Of a stretch of DNA of 64,000 bases, positions 7,709 through 18,059 are shown piece after piece (position 1 is the first letter of the stretch; every line of letters starts with the position of its first letter). The notes beneath the pieces are model-generated. The model did no database searches. It was not told the origin of the DNA and worked only from the letters and a program-made list of their open reading frames with translations. A program made the position numbers and the translations under genes. The DNA is from Bacteroidota bacterium (GTDB lineage: Bacteria > Bacteroidota > Bacteroidia > Sphingobacteriales > Sphingobacteriaceae), in contig JAMFRP010000011.1 of the NCBI GenBank assembly GCA_026224775.1, positions 1 through 64,000 on the forward strand, given 5' to 3'.

Positions 7709-10273
7709 ATGAATACCCGAGTCCTCAAAAAAGGTTATATACTCAGTTTGTTTTTTATTTTGCTTTTCTGCCAATTGGCCGATTGTCAATCTTTCGGACT
7801 TGGCTTTGCGGGATATGAAGCACATCAGGATAAAAGGACAAGCCTTGACTTAAGCCCGGAGAGAACCTTGTCTTTCGGAAATAATTTTGAGCTGTCATTT
7901 GATTTAGCCTTCCGTCCAAATTTCAGAACGTATTATGGCTATATCATAAGAATCATTGAAAATGGCAATAGAAATATTGATATCATCTATAATGATGCGC
8001 CCTTAGATCAAAAACATTTCAGGTTAATTATTGGGGATGCTTATTCAAAAATTGAATTTGAAATTCCAAGAGAAAGACTTTTCGGCCAATGGAACCATAT
8101 TCGGCTGAAATTTGATTTCGATAAGCAGTTATTGTCCCTATACTCAGGCAATAAAGTATATGCCCAATCAATTAATCTGAAAAAAAATAATAGTTATAAA
8201 TTTTTGTTCGGTGCAAGCAGTTACCATTCGTCTCAAATTATTGATGTACCTGCAATGATTATCAGCAATGTACGAATTGCGGAAAATGGTGCAATTAAAT
8301 ATAAATGGGAATTGAATGAATTTAACGGAAACATTGCCCACGAGGATGTAAAGCAGGCAAGTGCAGCAGTTAAAAATCCTATCTGGATGAAAGAAAAACA
8401 TTATGATTGGAACCTAACTAAAGATTTAACCTTAAATGGTGCGGTTGCTACAGCATTTGATCAAAAAAATGAGGCTATTTATATGGTCTCTAAAGATTCA
8501 GTATTTTGTTATCGGTTATCAAAAGATAGCCTGATCTCCAATGCCTGTCTTGATCGGCAATTCATGATCCAGGGTATGCAGTCGATATTCATACCCTATA
8601 AAAACAGTTTACTTGATATAAATGTAGACCGGAAACAGATTGCCCGCTTTGATTTTAACCGAAAGATATGGGATAAGAAATTGGATGACTCCTTGCTTAT
8701 GACGGGTTTTTATCATTACAATAAATTTTTCTCTGTAGCAGATACTTCATTATATATGATAGGCGGTTACGGCTATCACACGTTTAAAAACACAGTACAG
8801 TGCTATCATTTTTCATCCAAGCGATGGGAAATAGTTAAGGCAGGCGGTAGTTTTCTCGCCCCACATTATCTTTCAGCTTTGGGTACAACAAAATCAGGCG
8901 CTTATATTTTAGGCGGGTATGGCAGCAGGAATGGAGAGCAAGATCTAAATCCACGCTATTTTTATAGTTTGATATTTTTCAATATTAAAGATAGATCTTT
9001 TAAAAAAGTATATGATCTTAAGCTCCCTCCGTCAGACTTTGTATTTGCCAACTCTATGATAATAGATGAATCGGATAGCACATATTTTGCATTAATGTTC
9101 GATAAAGACAAATATGAATCGAAGCTTCAATTAATACATGGATCATTAAAAAAACCTGAGTTTAAAAAGCTCGGAAATTCGATACCGTATGATTTTGAGG
9201 ATATACATTCATTCGCGGATTTATTTTATAGTAAAGCAGATAACCGTTTTATTGCCGTTACCTTAAGTCACGGAACTAATGATAAATCAAAAGTAAATAT
9301 CTATACACTATACAGTCCAGCCATCACACTAATCGTCCCGATGATAACAATCGGCAACAAACCATCAAGCAATAATGTTATTTACCTAATTGTAGGTTTT
9401 ATAGTTATTTCTATTGTCTTTTTATTTTATAAAAGGACTTCAATATTTTTCCGATATGCCGATGCTATCGTGGACAGTGATATTGCTGATGGGGTTGCAA
9501 TAGTCGGTGAAAAAAAAGGGCAAAAGAAAATCAGGAACGCTATTTTTTTATTTGGTGACTTACAGGTTTTTGATGCTGATGGAAATGAACTAACGAAATT
9601 ATTTACTCCGCTGATTAAAGAATTATTCTTAATAATTATTATTTACAGCATACGCTGGGGCCGGGGTATAAGCTCCGAAAAACTTGAGGAACTTCTCTGG
9701 TCTGACAAGAGTTCGGACAGTGCCCAGAGTAATCGTTCTGTTAATATTGGGCGGTTAAAAAATATACTCTCAAAAATTGAAAATTGTACAGTTTCAAAAG
9801 AAAGTGGACACTGGAGAATTGACATTGACGATAATCATTTGACGGTGGACTACAAAAATTATCTTAGGCTGGCCCAAAATAAAAAGAGTATTACCAAAAA
9901 GGAAATATTAGACTTTACCAGCATTATTCGCAGAGGGGCTTTTTTATCCGATGTTGAATATGAATGGCTGGATGTTTTTAAGTCTGAGATCATGAACGAA
10001 ATTGTAGATATCTACCTGGAATTTTCCGCTTCGGTTAATCTGGCCGATGATCCCAAGTTTATGATACAACTGGCCAACTATATTTTCAATTTCGATCCCG
10101 TTAATGAAGAAGCCATGATGATCAAATGCAAAGCGCTCGCTCACCTTGGGAAACATTCACTTGCTAAAATTGCTTTTGAAAAATTTTCTAAGGAATATGA
10201 AATAATTTATGGTGAACGATTTAAAAAGAAGTTTCAGCATATTATGGACCCCGACACTGGTGTTCAATCTTAA
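7709..10273 (+). CDS. Membrane-anchored regulator: signal peptide, LamG-like, Kelch-like, TM, SARP/BTAD-like cytoplasmic domain
   Basis: TM NNVIYLIVGFIVISIVFLFYK; C-terminal AIFLFGDLQVFDADGNE...LEELLWSDKSSDSAQSNRSVNIGRLKNIL resembles SARP winged helix, then TPR/BTAD-like helices; ATG at 7709 preferred. Confidence 0.72.
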   Translation: MNTRVLKKGYILSLFFILLFCQLADCQSFGLGFAGYEAHQDKRTSLDLSPERTLSFGNNFELSFDLAFRPNFRTYYGYIIRIIENGNRNIDIIYNDAPLDQKHFRLIIGDAYSKIEFEIPRERLFGQWNHIRLKFDFDKQLLSLYSGNKVYAQSINLKKNNSYKFLFGASSYHSSQIIDVPAMIISNVRIAENGAIKYKWELNEFNGNIAHEDVKQASAAVKNPIWMKEKHYDWNLTKDLTLNGAVATAFDQKNEAIYMVSKDSVFCYRLSKDSLISNACLDRQFMIQGMQSIFIPYKNSLLDINVDRKQIARFDFNRKIWDKKLDDSLLMTGFYHYNKFFSVADTSLYMIGGYGYHTFKNTVQCYHFSSKRWEIVKAGGSFLAPHYLSALGTTKSGAYILGGYGSRNGEQDLNPRYFYSLIFFNIKDRSFKKVYDLKLPPSDFVFANSMIIDESDSTYFALMFDKDKYESKLQLIHGSLKKPEFKKLGNSIPYDFEDIHSFADLFYSKADNRFIAVTLSHGTNDKSKVNIYTLYSPAITLIVPMITIGNKPSSNNVIYLIVGFIVISIVFLFYKRTSIFFRYADAIVDSDIADGVAIVGEKKGQKKIRNAIFLFGDLQVFDADGNELTKLFTPLIKELFLIIIIYSIRWGRGISSEKLEELLWSDKSSDSAQSNRSVNIGRLKNILSKIENCTVSKESGHWRIDIDDNHLTVDYKNYLRLAQNKKSITKKEILDFTSIIRRGAFLSDVEYEWLDVFKSEIMNEIVDIYLEFSASVNLADDPKFMIQLANYIFNFDPVNEEAMMIKCKALAHLGKHSLAKIAFEKFSKEYEIIYGERFKKKFQHIMDPDTGVQS

Positions 10274-10628
10274 TACCTTCCGTTTTGTCTCAAAATCAGT
10301 ATTTTAATTCTATATAATTTCATTTTTTTAGGATTTTTTTAGGAAATTTTTATCCTTCCTCGAGACATTAGCTTTCATATAAGTTAATTATAAACCAATA
10401 ACATACTCATTTTGATATTAAAAAGCATTCCACAGCTTAAAATAGTTGGAGGGAGTAATGCCATTTCAGATCGAATATAAACTGCTGCTTAAAATTATAC
10501 CAGTGTTTAAAGCGAAATACTTATTTGAAACAAGTAGGGTTCCCCCTTAAGAGGAATGGTTAATGCGAGTCTGATGTTTCGTAAAAAGGTGATATCAATT
10601 AAAATAAACCAATTAAAATCTAAATAAA

Positions 10629-12170
10629 ATGAGAAAAAATTATTTTCTAACACTGTCTGCGCTGACAATGATCTGTATCGGCGGTTGTTCAAAAAATACG
10701 GCAATTGATGCAAAGTCCCCAAAACTTCTAAATACCGTATCAAAAACCTCTTCTTTTCCCTCCTCACCCGGCGACGTGGTAGGTAAGGTAACTGTTGGAT
10801 ACCAGGGATGGTTTCTAGCAGCCGGAGATGGTTCAAGTTTCAACTCTTTCCAACATACTGACCTGGAGTGCTGGCCGGATGTCAGGCAATACCCCACCAC
10901 TTACGGTAATGTTCAATTTAACCAGGATGGTGTATTACAACCTGGGTTCACAGGAACATTGGGTAACGGCCAACCTGCAAAGATGTTTTCAGACTGGGAT
11001 CAAAGTACAGTCAACGTGCATTTTTTATGGATGCAGCAGAATGGTATTGATTGCGCCGCTTTACAACGATTCGGTTCCCACTTCTCAGACCCGCGTGTGG
11101 TCAGCCAAGAAAATGGTGTAGCCGATAGGGTGCAAAGCGCAGCCCAAACTTATGGCCGAAAATTTTATATCATGTACGATATCAGCGGCTGGACTAATTT
11201 TCAAACAGAGTTGGAGCCAGACTGGACAAATACCATGCAGGCTCATACTACTTCCTCTGCCTATGCCAAGCAGAACGGAAAACCTGTGGTGTGCATCTGG
11301 GGAATCGGTGTATCTGGCAGGCCAGGAGATGTAACGTCATGGACAGCTCTAATTAACTGGTTCAAATCACAGGGTTGTTATGTCATTGTTGGGGTAAAAA
11401 CCGGTTTTGCCACTGATACAACCAATCTTGCTGCTTACAGTGCTGCAAATATGCTAATGGATTGGAGAGTGGGAGTAAACGCGTCGGCCAACTTTCAGGC
11501 GGATGATGCCGCGGCTTTAACCTTTTGTAATGCGCATGATATTGACTACCAGACCGATATTTATCCAGGCACATCTTTTTATAACGGTAATGGAACTGCT
11601 AAAAATATAATTCCTAGAAATCATGGAGATTTTATGTGGACACAATTCGCTGCAGCTAAAAACGCGGGAGTTCAAAGTGCATATATTTCTATGTTTGATG
11701 AGATCAATGAAGCTACGGGTATAATGAACTGTGCTGAAGATGCTTCTTCGATACCAGTTGGTAAATATTTTCTGACACTTGATTATGATGGTACACATGT
11801 ATCTTCCGATTATTATTTACGCTTAACAAACGATGGGGGTAAAATGATGAAAGGAACAATACCATATACTGCTACGGATCCAACACCTTTTGTTCTTACT
11901 CCGCCTGCCAGTCTTACCCCGCACGTGTTATCAAGCTCATCAATACAAGTCAACTGGTCGGCGGTGACGGATGCACCTTGTTTCAATATTAAAAGGTCAA
12001 CAACTACTGGAGGCCCTTATACGACGATATCATCAGGTATTACAGCCAATACGTTTACAGATACCGGGCTGACAGCCAATACAACTTATTACTATGTAGT
12101 TACAAGTGGTCGAATTAATGCGTCGGAAAGCATAATAAGCAGAGAAGTAAATGGCAAAACCAATCCTTAA
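10629..12170 (+). CDS. GH99/GH71-like lipoprotein with C-terminal FN3 domain
   Basis: Lipobox ICIGGC; VGKVTVGYQGWFLAAGDG, FDEINEATGI; FN3-like TPPASLTPHVLSSSSIQVNWSAV. Confidence 0.78.
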   Translation: MRKNYFLTLSALTMICIGGCSKNTAIDAKSPKLLNTVSKTSSFPSSPGDVVGKVTVGYQGWFLAAGDGSSFNSFQHTDLECWPDVRQYPTTYGNVQFNQDGVLQPGFTGTLGNGQPAKMFSDWDQSTVNVHFLWMQQNGIDCAALQRFGSHFSDPRVVSQENGVADRVQSAAQTYGRKFYIMYDISGWTNFQTELEPDWTNTMQAHTTSSAYAKQNGKPVVCIWGIGVSGRPGDVTSWTALINWFKSQGCYVIVGVKTGFATDTTNLAAYSAANMLMDWRVGVNASANFQADDAAALTFCNAHDIDYQTDIYPGTSFYNGNGTAKNIIPRNHGDFMWTQFAAAKNAGVQSAYISMFDEINEATGIMNCAEDASSIPVGKYFLTLDYDGTHVSSDYYLRLTNDGGKMMKGTIPYTATDPTPFVLTPPASLTPHVLSSSSIQVNWSAVTDAPCFNIKRSTTTGGPYTTISSGITANTFTDTGLTANTTYYYVVTSGRINASESIISREVNGKTNP

Positions 12171-12221
12171 CCAAAAACAATCAGAGGTGCAATTTTTAGA
12201 TTTAACATTATCACTGCAAAG

Positions 12222-13763
12222 ATGGAAAACAGAATTTCTTTAATCGTAATTATAAGTATTTTATTATCCGTTGGTTGTTCCAAGAAGGATGCTTCTGAAC
12301 AGCAAATAGTATTGGGGGGGCATGGTACACCCCGATCTTCATTCAATGCGGCATTATCCAATGGCAGCCTTAGCGACGGTAATATTAAATACTATGGACG
12401 TTGGGATTTCAGCAGCACAACTCAATATGTGAGCTATTGGGGCGGCGCTTATATTAAGGTAAACTTTTCGGGAACTACTGTGAAGGTAAAAGTTGGCAAT
12501 ACCAGTAACTTTTATGCAAAAATAGATAATGGAGCCTGGGTAACATACAGCGGTGCAAGCGGAACGATCAATCTTACGACAACGCCCCTGGCAAGCGGAA
12601 CTCATACATTAAGTGTTGCACAAGGCAAGGATTACGATTATGTATTCAACTTTCAGGGCCTGGTGCTGGATACGGGGGCGGTAACAAGTGCGCCTTCGGT
12701 CGGGACAGATCTTATCGAATATATTGGCGATTCCATTACCGCAGGTTATCTTGATCCTCAGGCCGATGTTTCCGATTATGCCTGGGTATGTGCCGAATCT
12801 TTAAGTGCCGAACATACACAGATCGCTTATCCCGGAATCGCCCTTGTAAACGGCTATGGTGTCAACGCCACCAAAATCGGAATGGATGTACAGTATTTTA
12901 AGGCACAATCGCTGGCTTATCCATCCTCCGCTAATTGGAATTTCACTCAATACACGCCCAAAATCATTGTGATTAATCTTGGGCAGAATGATGATACCGC
13001 TGGCGTGCCGGATAGCTTATTTCAAAACGACTACGAAAACTTTTTGATAAATATAAGAGCGAAGTTTCCAAGCGTACCAATTTTTGTAATGCGGACTTTT
13101 ATGGGCGTAAAAGCAGGCCCGGCACTGGCAGCAGTTAACGCCAGGATTGCAGCAGGCGATAACAATATTCATTATATAGATACCGGGGGGTGGTTGACAG
13201 CCAATAGTGCGGATTATGTAAATAATTCAGGCGTTCACCCAAGTGTCAGCGGCCATATTAAGGCGGCCAATTTCCTAACACCCTATCTGGCACCCTATTT
13301 ATCTTCCGGTACATCATTGTACCTGGATCATTGTGACGCAACTACGGGATGGGTTTCCGGTAATTCATTAACGCTTAATACCACTGACAAAAAAGAGGGA
13401 ACGGCTTCGCTGCAATCTGTCGGAAGTTCTACCCTTGAATTTCAGAAAGTATTTACGCCCGTGAATACTGGTACAACAGCAGCTAACGGTTCAATTGATT
13501 TCTGGTATTATGTTTCTGATATTACCAAGTTCGGCACTTCAAATCAAATTGAACTTGGAAGTGGTGGTACCAATGATGTCAATGAATATAACTGGAATAT
13601 GGGTACCCTGACAAACGGTTGGAATCACATTACTAAAACATTTAAAACCGCAGGTGTGACTGGTGGAAACCCCAATTTAAATGCAATAAACTGGTTTCGG
13701 GTTTATCATGCCAAAACGGGTAGCATAACTACCAAAATTGATGGAATTAGAATACTACATTAA
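12222..13763 (+). CDS. SGNH/GDSL esterase with N-terminal beta-sandwich (CE2-like arrangement)
   Basis: YYGRWDFSSTTQYVSYWGGAY, EYIGDSITAGY, INLGQNDD, HPSVSGH. Confidence 0.85.
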   Translation: MENRISLIVIISILLSVGCSKKDASEQQIVLGGHGTPRSSFNAALSNGSLSDGNIKYYGRWDFSSTTQYVSYWGGAYIKVNFSGTTVKVKVGNTSNFYAKIDNGAWVTYSGASGTINLTTTPLASGTHTLSVAQGKDYDYVFNFQGLVLDTGAVTSAPSVGTDLIEYIGDSITAGYLDPQADVSDYAWVCAESLSAEHTQIAYPGIALVNGYGVNATKIGMDVQYFKAQSLAYPSSANWNFTQYTPKIIVINLGQNDDTAGVPDSLFQNDYENFLINIRAKFPSVPIFVMRTFMGVKAGPALAAVNARIAAGDNNIHYIDTGGWLTANSADYVNNSGVHPSVSGHIKAANFLTPYLAPYLSSGTSLYLDHCDATTGWVSGNSLTLNTTDKKEGTASLQSVGSSTLEFQKVFTPVNTGTTAANGSIDFWYYVSDITKFGTSNQIELGSGGTNDVNEYNWNMGTLTNGWNHITKTFKTAGVTGGNPNLNAINWFRVYHAKTGSITTKIDGIRILH

Positions 13764-13778
13764 TTTTTTTATAAATAT

Positions 13779-13839
13779 GATCACGAAGGCATTGGCGATA
13801 ATAAAATGCCATAAAATCGTGTAGATGCTCTTCGTGATC
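13779..13839. terminator. Stem-loop with 10-bp arms downstream of esterase
   Basis: GATCACGAAG...CTTCGTGATC. Confidence 0.45.
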
Positions 13840-13889
13840 TTATTTAATTTTAATAACTCGTTGAAGACAATAACGGAAACAGGGTCCTG

Positions 13890-14533
13890 ATAGGTAAGCT
13901 AAATTTGTACTGAACGGTAAAACTTACACACTCTATTTAAATAATGGCTTTAACACGCTTCACGGCGGCAAGAAGAGGGTTTTCAGGATGTGATGTGGGA
14001 TGCAATGCAGCTGGATAGCTGATCAATTGAGTTAAGTTATTTATCTGAAGATATGGAAGAAGGCTTCCCCGGCAATTTGAAAATAAAGGTAACTTATACT
14101 TTAACCGATAATAATTCGCTGAAGATAAGTTATCAGGCAACTACAGATAAAACTACGATTGTTAATTTAACCAATCATGCATTCTTTAACCTGAATGGTG
14201 AAAACAGCGGTACAATCTTAGATCACAGGGTGCAAATAAAAGCAGACCGCTATACGCCGATCGATTCAACTTTTATCCCAATTGGATCGCTTGAAGATGT
14301 GGCAGGAACACCCTTTGATTTTCGTAAAGGGTACTGAATTGGTTTGCGGATAAATGACCATATTGAGCAATTGCGCAATGGCAAAGGATATGACCATAAT
14401 TTTGTGCTAAATCCGCGCAGCGCCAGAACATCTGGAGCCAGTGTGATTGGCGATAAAAGCGGTATTGTGATAGAAGTTTTTACAGATCAGCCGGGTTTGC
14501 AGTTTTACAGCGGGAATTTTATGCAGGGAAAAA
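13890..14533 (+). pseudogene. Aldose 1-epimerase (galM-like) pseudogene
   Basis: LYLNNGFNTLHGG..., MEEGFPGNLKIKVTYTL, NLTNHAFFNLNGE, DHRVQIKADRYTPIDSTFIPIGSLEDVAGTPFDFRKGY* and GLQFYSGNFMQGK, interrupted by stops and frameshifts. Confidence 0.85.
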
Positions 14534-15005
14534 TACGATGTCGATTTCTGTCAAGTCAGCCACTTTAAAATATTCCACAATACCAAGTTTTTGGCGATCG
14601 CTCAATACGGCAGTTTTCCTGGCAGACCGGCGCATGGCCTGTTTTACCTCGCCATCTTTGCGAAGTGTCGCCGTAAGCCGATGCGGCTGTCCACTCCGCA
14701 GATGCCCATCAGGTAAAATCAGCTACGTATTGTGCTGCATTATCACAGGTTTGCGGGCTGGCGTTGACCTCCAGCTTTTAAACCGATAATATTCTTCCCT
14801 TCATTAAACTGCTGTACGCGGTAATGAAATGCAAAAGGCAACTTTAAGTGGACAGCCGCGCCGCCCCTGATTTTAGAAAGCAGCCCCAGCTTACCCAGCT
14901 GCTCGATATCCCTGCGAATGGTATCCGATGACACATTAAGCTTGACTGCAAGATCATCAAAACCAACTTTACCATCGGTTTCCAGGATCCTACCAAATCA
15001 AATTT
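14533..15005 (-). pseudogene. DeoR-family regulator pseudogene
   Basis: ILETDGKVGFDDLAVKLNVSSDTIRRDIEQLGKLGLLSKIRGGA...FNEGKNIIGLKAG, then frameshifted GICGVDSRIG and VKQAMRRSARKTAVLSDRQKLGIVEYFKVADLTEID. Confidence 0.85.
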
Positions 15006-15031
15006 TATGATATTTTTTCTTTTTTACCTTC

Positions 15032-15078
15032 CTGTTAAACATCTGTTAAGGTTTGCTTAAGGTTCATATATACCTTTA
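15032..15078 (+). promoter_or_regulatory. Triple heptamer box plus TAnnTTTA -7-like element
   Basis: CTGTTAA-ACAT-CTGTTAA-GGTT-TGCTTAA at 15032/15043/15054; TACCTTTA 15071-15078. Confidence 0.65.
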
Positions 15079-15107
15079 AACATCAATTTACTTATCTTAC
15101 CTAATTT

Positions 15108-17927
15108 ATGAAGAGAACCAAACACTTCTGTTTACATTTACCGTTGATTTTTGCAACTGTGTTATTTTCATCAGCTGCGGCAGCGCAGTCGGGAAAGGAT
15201 GCTGCGCAATCGATCATTACCAAGATTGATACTTTCAATTTAAAAATGCCGGTTGAGAAACTTTATATCCAAACAGATAAGCCCTATTACGCTGTGGGGG
15301 ACACGATCTGGTTCAAAGCCTATCTTTGTAATGCATCACTTTCTTACTCACCGCTAAGCAGCCGTTTGTATGTCGAGTTGCTAAACGACAGCGGGAAAGT
15401 TGTCCAGCGGATGGCTGCCCCGATGGCATTAGGTATATCCTGGGGTGATATAGATCTATCGTCCTTCCGTGAAGGATCATATACCCTGAGGGCATATACC
15501 AATTGGATGCGTAATTTTAATAATGATTATTTTTTTCAGAAAGCCCTTTATATCGGGGATCCTCAAAAACAAAAATGGATCGCAAGTGAGCATAACGCTT
15601 TTAGTTCGGCATCACCGAATACAATAAAATTGGAAGTCCAGCTATCCAAAATAAATAGTCAACCCGAATCAGTAAGAGAACTTAAGTTGAGCCTATTGGA
15701 TGGGAAAAGAATAATCAATACTGGATCCGCACGGACTGGTATCTCTGGCGAATTTAACACGCAATTCAACCTGTCCGATCAAAAAGTTGTAAGAAACCTC
15801 TCGCTCCAGGTCGCCGATGCAAGTGACCCCAGTCAAAAAATAAATATACCGTTGGCCATCAACCGGTTAAGTGATATTGATCTGCAATTTATGCCAGAGG
15901 GGGGATATATGGTTGCGGGCCTGCCAAGTCATATCGGTTTTAAAGCGGTCGGCGAAGATGGCCGGGGAATCGATGTCAGCGGCAAGATCATCAACCTAAA
16001 AAACAATCAGGAGGTTACCGATCTTCAATCTGTTTACAAGGGATTGGGCACGATAGACCTCGCACCTGAGACCGGCGATATTTATGTCGCTAGGTTGTCC
16101 TCCGGAGGAGTGACACGTGACATCAAATTACCCGCAATAAAAATCTCTGGCTCTACGATCAGCGTGAGCAATCTGCTAACCCGCGATACGATGAATGTCC
16201 GTGTATTTCTTTCACCCGATCAGCTACAACCCGGTAAAAATCTTTATCTGGTCGGACAAAGCAGGGGCATTATTTGTTTTGCCGTCCCCGTATCAGGAGG
16301 GAAGACTTATACCAGCTTACGTGTCCCTAAAAACAATTTCCCAACTGGCATCGCACATCTTACTTTATTAAGCCCGGATTACAAACCGCTCAACGAACGT
16401 CTGGTTTATATTGACCACAAAGACAATTTAAAGATCGATGTTAGCGGTAACAACCAAAGGTACATGCCGCATGACAGTATCCCTATTCACATTAACGTAC
16501 AAACAGTAAAAGGAGAACCTGTTGTGGGCAGTTTTTCGGTAGCCGTCACCGATGACAGCCAGGTTAAAGCAGATAGTGTTGATGAAGATAATATTTTATC
16601 CCATTTATTAATCGCTTCAGATCTCAAAGGAAATGTTGAAAGTGCCGGTCATTATTTTTTAAATGATCCGGACGATTTAAGAGATTTAGACTGCCTTTTA
16701 TTGACTCAGGGTTGGGTGGGATACGATTGGCCAGCTATCGTGCAAGGGCCTCAAAACCCTGTTTTCCCAGCCGAATATCAATATATGGTCAGCGGAAAAG
16801 TCTCCAATCTGGTTGGTAAACCGATTGCTAATGCGGATGTTTTATTGCTCGCGACGGGTAAATATAAATTTGTTAAAGATACGACGACAAATGGTGAAGG
16901 ACGTTTTACTTTTAAAAACTTTGCCTTGGTTGACAGCGTGACCTTTGTCCTGGAGGCAAGAAACGCCAAACGCAAGGTGATCAGCGCAGGTATAAACATA
17001 GATGAGAAACAAGGCCCGGTGATCAATTTACAAAATCTGCCACGGGCGATGCCATGGAATGTAAATAGCTCGGCGCAAATGTTAAATTATATTAAAACAG
17101 ATTCGAGTTACCGCACACAATTGGAATATGCACAATATGGTGTAACGGGAAGAATGTTAAATACGGTTACAATCAGGGATAAGGCGATTATTAGAGGGTC
17201 TCAAAATCTAAATGGCGCTGGTGAGTCCGATCAGACGATAGACGAAGAAGCACTGGAAAAAGCCGATAAGATGAGCCTTACTCAGCTCTTGTTGCAAAAG
17301 ATAACAGGTTTCCGTATTGGTTTTAAAGCAAAAAGTACAGAACGTAATTTCTTTTTGAAAGATAAATCTGTTCACTTTGTGATCGACGGCATCGATATTA
17401 ATCGATTTTTTGAAGTGATCGATGGTGGCCCTCCTGAGCAACTCTATAACTATGACAAACAATACCTTGACTACTTTACAGCAGAAGATATTAAAGGCAT
17501 CGAGGTATTCTATTCGATAAAATATACCAATAACTATAATAACAAGAACCTGACCACGGATGAGTTACAAGCGGAGGCCCCAACAGGCAGCGGTGGCTTA
17601 ACCACTGCTACGATTGAGATCACGACCCGGTCGGGTAACGGCCCTTTTACCGAACATGCTAATGGCATCTTTGTTTATAAACCGATGTTCGTCACGCACG
17701 CAAAAGATTTTTACCGACCGCGTTACCAGAAGGGTGAAACACCAAAGTTCGGGGATCTCCGGTCTACCATCCATTGGCAGCCGTCTGTCGTTACTGCGAA
17801 AGATGGGACAGCGAATATTTCATTTTACGCGGCTGATAAACCGACAACTTATACAATTATCATACAAGGCACCGACTTCAAGGGTGATATAGGTTATAAA
17901 ATGGTTAAGGTAACGATCTCAAAATAA
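15108..17927 (+). CDS. Secreted MG2-domain protein with TonB-plug-like segment and no beta-barrel
   Basis: PVEKLYIQTDKPYYAVGDTIWFKAYL; later plug-like LTQLLLQKITGFRIG...VHFVIDGIDINRFFEVI...EDIKGIEVFY. Confidence 0.72.
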   Translation: MKRTKHFCLHLPLIFATVLFSSAAAAQSGKDAAQSIITKIDTFNLKMPVEKLYIQTDKPYYAVGDTIWFKAYLCNASLSYSPLSSRLYVELLNDSGKVVQRMAAPMALGISWGDIDLSSFREGSYTLRAYTNWMRNFNNDYFFQKALYIGDPQKQKWIASEHNAFSSASPNTIKLEVQLSKINSQPESVRELKLSLLDGKRIINTGSARTGISGEFNTQFNLSDQKVVRNLSLQVADASDPSQKINIPLAINRLSDIDLQFMPEGGYMVAGLPSHIGFKAVGEDGRGIDVSGKIINLKNNQEVTDLQSVYKGLGTIDLAPETGDIYVARLSSGGVTRDIKLPAIKISGSTISVSNLLTRDTMNVRVFLSPDQLQPGKNLYLVGQSRGIICFAVPVSGGKTYTSLRVPKNNFPTGIAHLTLLSPDYKPLNERLVYIDHKDNLKIDVSGNNQRYMPHDSIPIHINVQTVKGEPVVGSFSVAVTDDSQVKADSVDEDNILSHLLIASDLKGNVESAGHYFLNDPDDLRDLDCLLLTQGWVGYDWPAIVQGPQNPVFPAEYQYMVSGKVSNLVGKPIANADVLLLATGKYKFVKDTTTNGEGRFTFKNFALVDSVTFVLEARNAKRKVISAGINIDEKQGPVINLQNLPRAMPWNVNSSAQMLNYIKTDSSYRTQLEYAQYGVTGRMLNTVTIRDKAIIRGSQNLNGAGESDQTIDEEALEKADKMSLTQLLLQKITGFRIGFKAKSTERNFFLKDKSVHFVIDGIDINRFFEVIDGGPPEQLYNYDKQYLDYFTAEDIKGIEVFYSIKYTNNYNNKNLTTDELQAEAPTGSGGLTTATIEITTRSGNGPFTEHANGIFVYKPMFVTHAKDFYRPRYQKGETPKFGDLRSTIHWQPSVVTAKDGTANISFYAADKPTTYTIIIQGTDFKGDIGYKMVKVTISK

Positions 17928-17982
17928 GATAGAGGACATTTACATAGATAGTAACAGAGTTTCAGTTAAATTTTAGGACATT

Positions 17983-18022
17983 AAAAGAAAGAGACGATAC
18001 CAGCGGATCGTCTCTTTCTTTT
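17983..18022. terminator. Bidirectional intrinsic terminator
   Basis: Perfect 16-bp arms AAAAGAAAGAGACGAT/ATCGTCTCTTTCTTTT between convergent genes. Confidence 0.85.
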
Positions 18023-18059
18023 ATATAAAAATGCTGCCACAGTCTTAAAGTAAGAGATG

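Noticed and set aside
10544-10581. Possible heptamer box upstream of the 10629 GH99-like gene
   Set aside because: One good heptamer (TGGTTAA) and TTCG at the right distance, but the upstream repeat is 13 bp away, so the triple 11-bp pattern is not met
14538-14789. Plus-strand 83-aa ORF
   Set aside because: Antisense of the deoR pseudogene, which has recognisable protein similarity on the other strand
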